Below are positions 59,227-64,000 of a stretch of 64,000 bases of DNA, piece by piece. The position numbers and the translations under genes are program-made. This stretch comes from Hirsutella rhossiliensis (lineage: Eukaryota > Ascomycota > Sordariomycetes > Hypocreales > Ophiocordycipitaceae). Position 1 is the first letter of the stretch, and each line of letters opens with the position of its first letter. The notes under the pieces were generated by a model. The model saw nothing but the letters and a program-made list of their open reading frames with translations, was not told where the DNA came from and did not search any database. Location of the stretch: positions 6,882,001-6,946,000 of the forward strand of contig NW_025408668.1 of assembly GCF_020360975.1 (NCBI RefSeq). Reading direction: 5' to 3'.

Positions 59227-59725
59227 ATGCGCTCCACGGCCACCCTGAGGATGCTGCAGCCGACGGCTCGCATGATGTTCGCTCCGTCGACTCGGGCCAT
59301 GTTCCGTCCGTCGACCCGGATGATGCGACCGGTTCCCGTAAGCAAAGAAATGGTAAATCTGACAAGACGGAGCTAACACATTGCGCTGCACAGAAAGAAG
59401 ACCAAGCCGGTATGTGCTGACGAGTTTGATTGGAAGCCACCTTTGCAGGAGAAGCCACTCTGGGAGCCGATGCTGACGTTTTTTTGAAAGGCCACACTAT
59501 CTCCCAACGATTGCGCAAGCTCAAGCAGATCCCGGCCGAATTGATACCCCTCGGTAAATGAGCCCCGTCCAGCTTGAGAAAAGGCAGCTCAGAACTGACT
59601 GCGTGCCAGCCGTCGTCGTCGGCTTCGCTGTCTTCGCTGCCGGCTACTCGGTCGTAAGGAAATTTGTGGTGGACAAGAACCTTCGACTGTCCAGGCAAGG
59701 AGCCGCTGGCCGAGAGGAGCATTAA
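59227..59725 (+). CDS. NADH-ubiquinone reductase complex 1 MLRQ / NDUFA4-type small membrane protein
   Basis: Four exons: 59227-59337, 59394-59409 (16 nt), 59491-59553 and 59610-59725; 101 residues. The N-terminus is basic and repetitive (MRMM/STRAMF/STRMMRP pattern), probably a mitochondrial presequence. The core reads RLRKLKQIPAELIPLA, joined to VVVGFAVFAAGYSVVRKFVVD: one transmembrane helix, as in MLRQ/B12D proteins. In mammals NDUFA4 is now placed in complex IV. The partner gene on the other side of the promoter is COX12. An alternative upstream in-frame ATG at 59107 and an out-of-frame ATG at 59123 exist but lie close to the TATA box and are not preferred. Confidence 0.85.
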
Positions 59726-59961
59726 CATCGTCCACCATACCCAAGGCACACCTGGGAAGACTTAGACTCTTCGTGGACTTTGAAGTGTTGTACATGTCGG
59801 AAAAGAAAGGCAGCCCAGGACGTGACTCCGTCGCAATTCATTTCTTTGGTGTCTGTTACTCGGCATTGGTCTCTGAAGAGCCGGACCGTGTTCCTGCCCC
59901 GTTTCCCCTGTAACACCATGGCTATGCAGAATCTCAAAAGGGAAAAGCAGAAAAAAACATT
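59726..59961. other. convergent intergenic region
   Basis: Short gap between the MLRQ-type gene (+) and the RRM gene (-). Confidence 0.5.
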
Positions 59962-60475
59962 CTACGCCGGCTTTGGCCCAGCTACATCAAGTCCCTCGAG
60001 CCCTTGCATGGGGTCCGGCACTGCGTCTTCAATCAGCCGGTCTTGGCCCGCCGGCAGCCCGCCAGTCTGGTCGCCGGCATGTTCTGCTAACCAGCCCTCC
60101 TGTAAACGTGTCAACGGCCGGCTCGCGAGGAGCATATCCAACCTTGGAGTTTACCTGTTCCCAGATGGCCTTCTTGCTGCCCAGCCCCTCGTCGGCACTC
60201 TTGGGTGCCTTTGCCTGCGATACCTTGAGAATTCTGCCAAAGAACTCGGACTGGTCCATGTTGTCGATTGCCTCTTCTGCATCTGCGCTCTGTTCAAACT
60301 CGACGTATGCGAAGCCACGGTGAGAGTCGGTCGAGTCGCGTGCCGTCGATTTTGGTAGTTGCACATCGACAATCTCGCCGAAGGGGATGAAGGCGTCGAG
60401 GACGTGGCTGCTCGTCACTGTTTGCGACAGTCCTCCGACGAAGACTGTGGCCTTCCACCGTGCAGCATCCGCCAT
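59962..60475 (-). CDS. small single-RRM RNA-binding protein (cyclophilin E-like RRM)
   Basis: Exons 60475-60155 and 60099-59962 around a 55-bp intron; 152 residues. One RRM covers residues 8-90: RNP2 is TVFVGGL and RNP1 is HRGFAYVEF. The order and spacing, with the acidic AEEAIDNMDQSEFFGRILKV end, resemble the RRM of human cyclophilin E (PPIE), but no isomerase domain follows. The tail has KKAIWEQEGWLAEHA and ends DPMQGLEGLDVAGPKPA, a tail shared by fungal members. A spliceosome role is possible by analogy to PPIE. No experimental function can be read from the sequence. Confidence 0.9.
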
Positions 60476-60916
60476 CTTGCCGGTGTTTCCCAAAATATCA
60501 GAGAAAGATGTCGTCCGACGCTGCAGCTCACAGCAACAAAAGTTTCTGGTTGGCGCAGTCTTGACTTGAAGATTGCCCGCGCGAGAGGTGATGCGCCAAG
60601 CAGCCATGCACGTGACCTTCATGCTGGGGCCCCGCTGTTGGCAGCTTGCCTGGAGCACGGACGTGTCCCCCCTGCCACCCACCAAGCAGGAGCTGGGAAG
60701 CCTGACAGGAGGCTGCAATCTGGCATCATATCATTGACCTTTGCGGCGTCTCTCTGCCAACAGACTCCAAGGGCCTTGGAATTCCAAGCCGCCCATGTGC
60801 ATCCGCATCAGTTGAATCCGCAGCCCTGAATCCTTTTTACCCCTGCCATTGGCCATTGCCAGAGACATCGCCTTGGTTCTCATTCTAGATCGCCTTCGTC
60901 TCAACCCCCCGCCACG
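60476..60916. other. divergent promoter region, RRM gene / SEC31
   Basis: About 440 bp between start codons on opposite strands. No specific element assigned. Confidence 0.45.
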
Positions 60917-63900
60917 ATGGTGCGCCTTCGCGAAGTGCCTCGAACGGCCACCTTTGCCTGGTCGCCGGGCCCGGGAAAGCCTCTCCTCGTCACGGGCACT
61001 CGTGCTGGCGCCGTAGACGCCGACTTCTCCGACGAGAGCAAGCTGGAGCTCTGGGACCTGACCCTCGACGACCAGCAGCAAGGCATTGAGCTCCAGCCGG
61101 TCATCAGCATCACCACCGAGTCCAAGTACGATTAGGCCCAGTCTGCTGCAGGCAAGGACAACATCGGCTGACAGTGTACAGGTTTTACGATATTGCATGG
61201 GGACCTTCGGATTCGGAGCACCCAAAGGGCATCATTGCCGGCGCCCTCGAGAATGGCTCGTTGGAGCTGTGGGATGCCGCCAAGCTGGAGTCGGGAGCTT
61301 CGGACGCTTCCATCTCGCAGACAACCAAGCACATTGGCGCCATCAAAACCCTGCAGTTCAATCCGCTGAAGCCCCAGATCCTGGCTACCGCGGGTGCCAA
61401 GGGCGAGCTGTTCATCTACGACGTTAACGATATCGAGAACCCTTTCCGATTAGGGAACACGGCAGCCCGCTCCGACGACATTGATTGCTTGGCTTGGAAT
61501 CGCAAGGTGTCGCACATCCTCGCCACGGGCGGCACGGGCGGCTTCGTCACGGTGTGGGATTTGAAGACTAAGAAGGCCTCTCTGACCCTCAACAACAGTC
61601 GGAAACCCGTCAGTGCCATCGCTTGGGACCCGAACAACTCGACCAAGCTCCTGACCGCCACCCCTGATGACAGCACGCCCGTCATCCTGCTATGGGATCT
61701 ACGCAATTCAAACGCCCCAGAAAGGACTCTACAGGGTCACGAGCAAGGTGTTCTATCTTTGTCCTGGTGTCATCAAGACAGCGACCTTTTGCTGTCGTCT
61801 GGCAAGGACAACCGCACCTTGGTCTGGAATCCTCAGACGGGAGAGCGCTACGGTGAACTGCCTGAGATGACCAACTGGGCCTTCCAAACGCGCTTCAACC
61901 CGTCCAATCCAAACCTCTCGGCTACCGCGAGTTTTGACGGCAAAATCATCATTCAAACACTGCAGAATACCAACCCGGATACATCTCAGAACTCGACAGG
62001 AAAGAACCTGGACGGCGAGGACTTCTTCAGCGCAGCTCAGACCCAGCCTCAAGGGGCTTCATGGTCCTTGAGCAAAGCGCCAAGCTGGTTCGAAAGGCCG
62101 ATTGGCGCCTCATTTGGCTTTGGAGGCAAAATTGTCGTCTTCAGATCGTCTCCTGCTCAACCTGGTCAGAAGAGAACCTCAAAAGTCGTCATCTCCCAGT
62201 TCTCGGCCGATTCCGACGTCTCCTCGGCTACCGAGAAATTCCAGGAGGCTCTTGCTACCGGCAACCTGGAAGCAATCTGCGAAGAACGGATGCAGCAGTC
62301 CAAGACGGACGAGGAGAGGGCGGACTGGAAGGTGATGGAAACACTTGTTGGCGACAATCCGCGCGGAAAGATTGTAGAGTACCTCGGCTTCAAGGAGGAA
62401 GAGCTCGCCAAGGTCGCCAACGGCGCTCCCAAAGAGCCCGCGGACGACGCAGAGAAGGAGGAAGCCGCAAGGACAGATGGAGAGGCTGAGGAGACGAAGA
62501 AAGGTGTATCCGACCTCTTCGCTGGCGGCGATGGCGATGGCGATGGCGACGACGACGACTTCTTGTCCAACGTTGCCGCAACCAAGGGCGCAAAGACAGA
62601 CAATCCCTTCCACCTGTTCAGCGACAGCGACACGTCTGTCGAAAAGGACATTACGAAAGCCTTGATGCTGGGCAGCTTTGAAAAGGCGACGGATATCTGT
62701 CTCGCCGAGGAGCGTATAGCAGACGCATTCTTGATTGCAAACTGCGGTGGCTCAGCGCTTGTTGACAGGGTTCAGGCCGCCTATCTGGCGCAGAAAAGAG
62801 GCATGCCGAGCTACATGCGCCTGCTTGGCTCCGTCATTGCCAAGAACCTTTGGGATGTCGTCTACAATGCAGACTTGGGTCACTGGAAGGAAACCATGGC
62901 CGTTCTCTGCACCTTTTCCGACCCCGTCGAGTTCCCGGATCTCTGCGAGGCCCTGGGGGACCGCATCGGCGAGGAGGGCCAGAGGAAAGACGCGTCTTTC
63001 TGCTATCTCGTCGGCTCGAAGCTTGAAAAGGTCATCAACATATGGGTGGCCGAGCTTGAAGAGGCAGAGCAAGCGGGCATGAAGGAGCCGTCGGAGGACT
63101 CGACCTTTTCGGTGCACGCGAGATCGCTGCAGAACTTCATCGAGAAGGTAACCATCTTCCGACACGTCACCAAGTTCCAGGACACGGAGAAGAGCCAGGA
63201 ATCGGGCTGGAAGCTGGCGACGTTGTACGACAAGTACACGGAATACGCCGACATTCTTGCCGGGCATGGGCAGCTGGAAGTGGCTCAGAAGTATCTCGAG
63301 CTCTTGCCATCCAGCTACCCTGCTGCTGAGACAGCCAAAAGCCGCGTCCGGATGGCCACGCAAAAGCCAGCTGCTCAAGCACCCGCCGCACGACAGCCGG
63401 CAACATCGAACCCGGCGGCGTCTAGGGCCCAGACATCGTTTGGCTACCAGCCCGCTCAGCCACCACCTGTTGCTTCTCCTGCGAACCCCTACGCGGCCCC
63501 GAACCCGCAACATCCACCTGCTCCCCAGGCGCAGCAATATATGCCGCCCCAGAACCCGTATCAGCCCCAAGGGGGCTTTCAACCGCCGGTTCAACCTGGG
63601 TATATGGGCGGCATGGTTCCACCACCACCAATGATGGGCGGGCCTCCGAGGAACACAACGCCATCCCAGCCGCCGCCGTCTCAGGCAAGGAAGATGGAAA
63701 ACTGGAATGACGTCCCGCTCGTGACCAAAGCCGTGCCTCGGCGATCCACACCGAGCGCCGCGCCCATCACTTCCCCTTTCCCTGGTCAGCAGAGCCCGTC
63801 TGGGCCTGCTCAGCCTGGCCCATATGGCCAGCCCACGAGCGTGCCCGCGCCGCCTCCTAAAGGGCCTGCTCCACCGCGCGTCCAGTCACCGCTGGCCGGA

Positions 63901-64000
63901 CCGCCTCAGTCCTTCCAAGCACCACCGCCACGGCCGTCATCTACTGCTGCCAGCCAGTATGCGCCGCCTCCCCCTCAGGCCGGTGCAGCAGGGCCGCAGA
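60917..64000 (+). CDS. SEC31: COPII outer coat protein Sec31, 5' part
   Basis: Exon 1 60917-61125, intron 61126-61181 (GTACGA...CAG), exon 2 from 61182 running off the right edge. The frame stays open to base 64000, giving more than 1000 residues. The N-terminal WD40 propeller is clear ([72 protein letters not shown]). It is followed by the alpha-solenoid ACE1 region with [21 protein letters not shown] and [14 protein letters not shown] Pro/Gln-rich disordered part starts at about nt 63340 and includes WNDVPLV, close to the stretch that contacts Sar1-Sec23. Sec31 forms the outer cage of ER-to-Golgi vesicles with Sec13. The C-terminal helical domain lies outside the window. Confidence 0.96.

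Noticed and set aside
59123..59245. Out-of-frame ATG with a presequence-like peptide before the MLRQ-type gene
   Set aside because: It cannot be joined in frame to the core without an unsupported splice. It could be a uORF, but evidence is absent.

Overview
The window is nuclear DNA of a filamentous ascomycete. Genes carry many short introns (about 49-160 bp, with GTRNGT-like donors and CTAAC/CTGAC-type branch points), codons are GC-rich, and the protein set is typical of Sordariomycetes, most probably Hypocreales. The order is my inference from protein resemblance; nothing in the window fixes genus or species. No tRNA, rRNA or CRISPR was seen. I built exon models by hand. In all but one gene, splicing at the listed sites gives one continuous frame from start to stop.

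Layout. 1-7.6 kb: the 3' end of a DENN-domain Rab exchange factor with a C1 zinc finger (+), a DUF726/TMCO4-type protein (-), and a Y-family DNA polymerase iota (-). 8.7-14.1 kb: an uncharacterised disordered protein (+), then anthranilate synthase component I and ornithine carbamoyltransferase (both -). 14.2-15.1 kb: a repeat-rich island with a 516-bp TA-flanked element with long inverted repeats, and a 2 x 25-bp tandem repeat. 15.3-20.8 kb: a Tag1-like vacuolar membrane protein (+) with a doubtful exon junction, facing the tri-snRNP factor Snu66 (-). 22.3-26.3 kb: two secreted enzymes ending tail to tail, a GH15-CBM20 glucoamylase (+) and a chloroperoxidase/peroxygenase-type heme protein (-). 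27.3-29.9 kb: arginyl-tRNA synthetase (-), with an in-frame upstream start that would add a mitochondrial presequence.

30.3-38.1 kb: the one clear specialised-metabolism locus, a lone dimodular NRPS (-) reading [C remnant]-A-T-C-A-T-R, about 2530 residues. It ends in a thioester reductase and has no methyltransferase, transporter, regulator or tailoring gene beside it. 40.5-47.7 kb: alpha-SNAP/Sec17 (-), a mitochondrial GatC-like subunit (+), PP1 inhibitor Ypi1 (-), the mitochondrial permuted GTPase Gep3 (-) and a mitoribosomal protein (+). 48-54.6 kb: a HUL4-type HECT ubiquitin ligase (-) and a ten-exon zinc polyol dehydrogenase (-) with a 5-nt exon. 56.2-64 kb: ribosomal protein eS10 (-), splicing factor Sde2 (+), COX12 (-) diverging from an MLRQ/NDUFA4-type protein (+), a small RRM protein (-), and the 5' part of COPII coat gene SEC31 (+), which runs off the right edge.

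Most of the window is housekeeping. The accessory signals are the NRPS, the inverted-repeat element and the two secreted enzymes. The items most worth a second look are the NRPS architecture, the inverted-repeat element with strand-biased decay, the in-frame stop next to a strong donor in the Tag1-like gene, and the very short exons.
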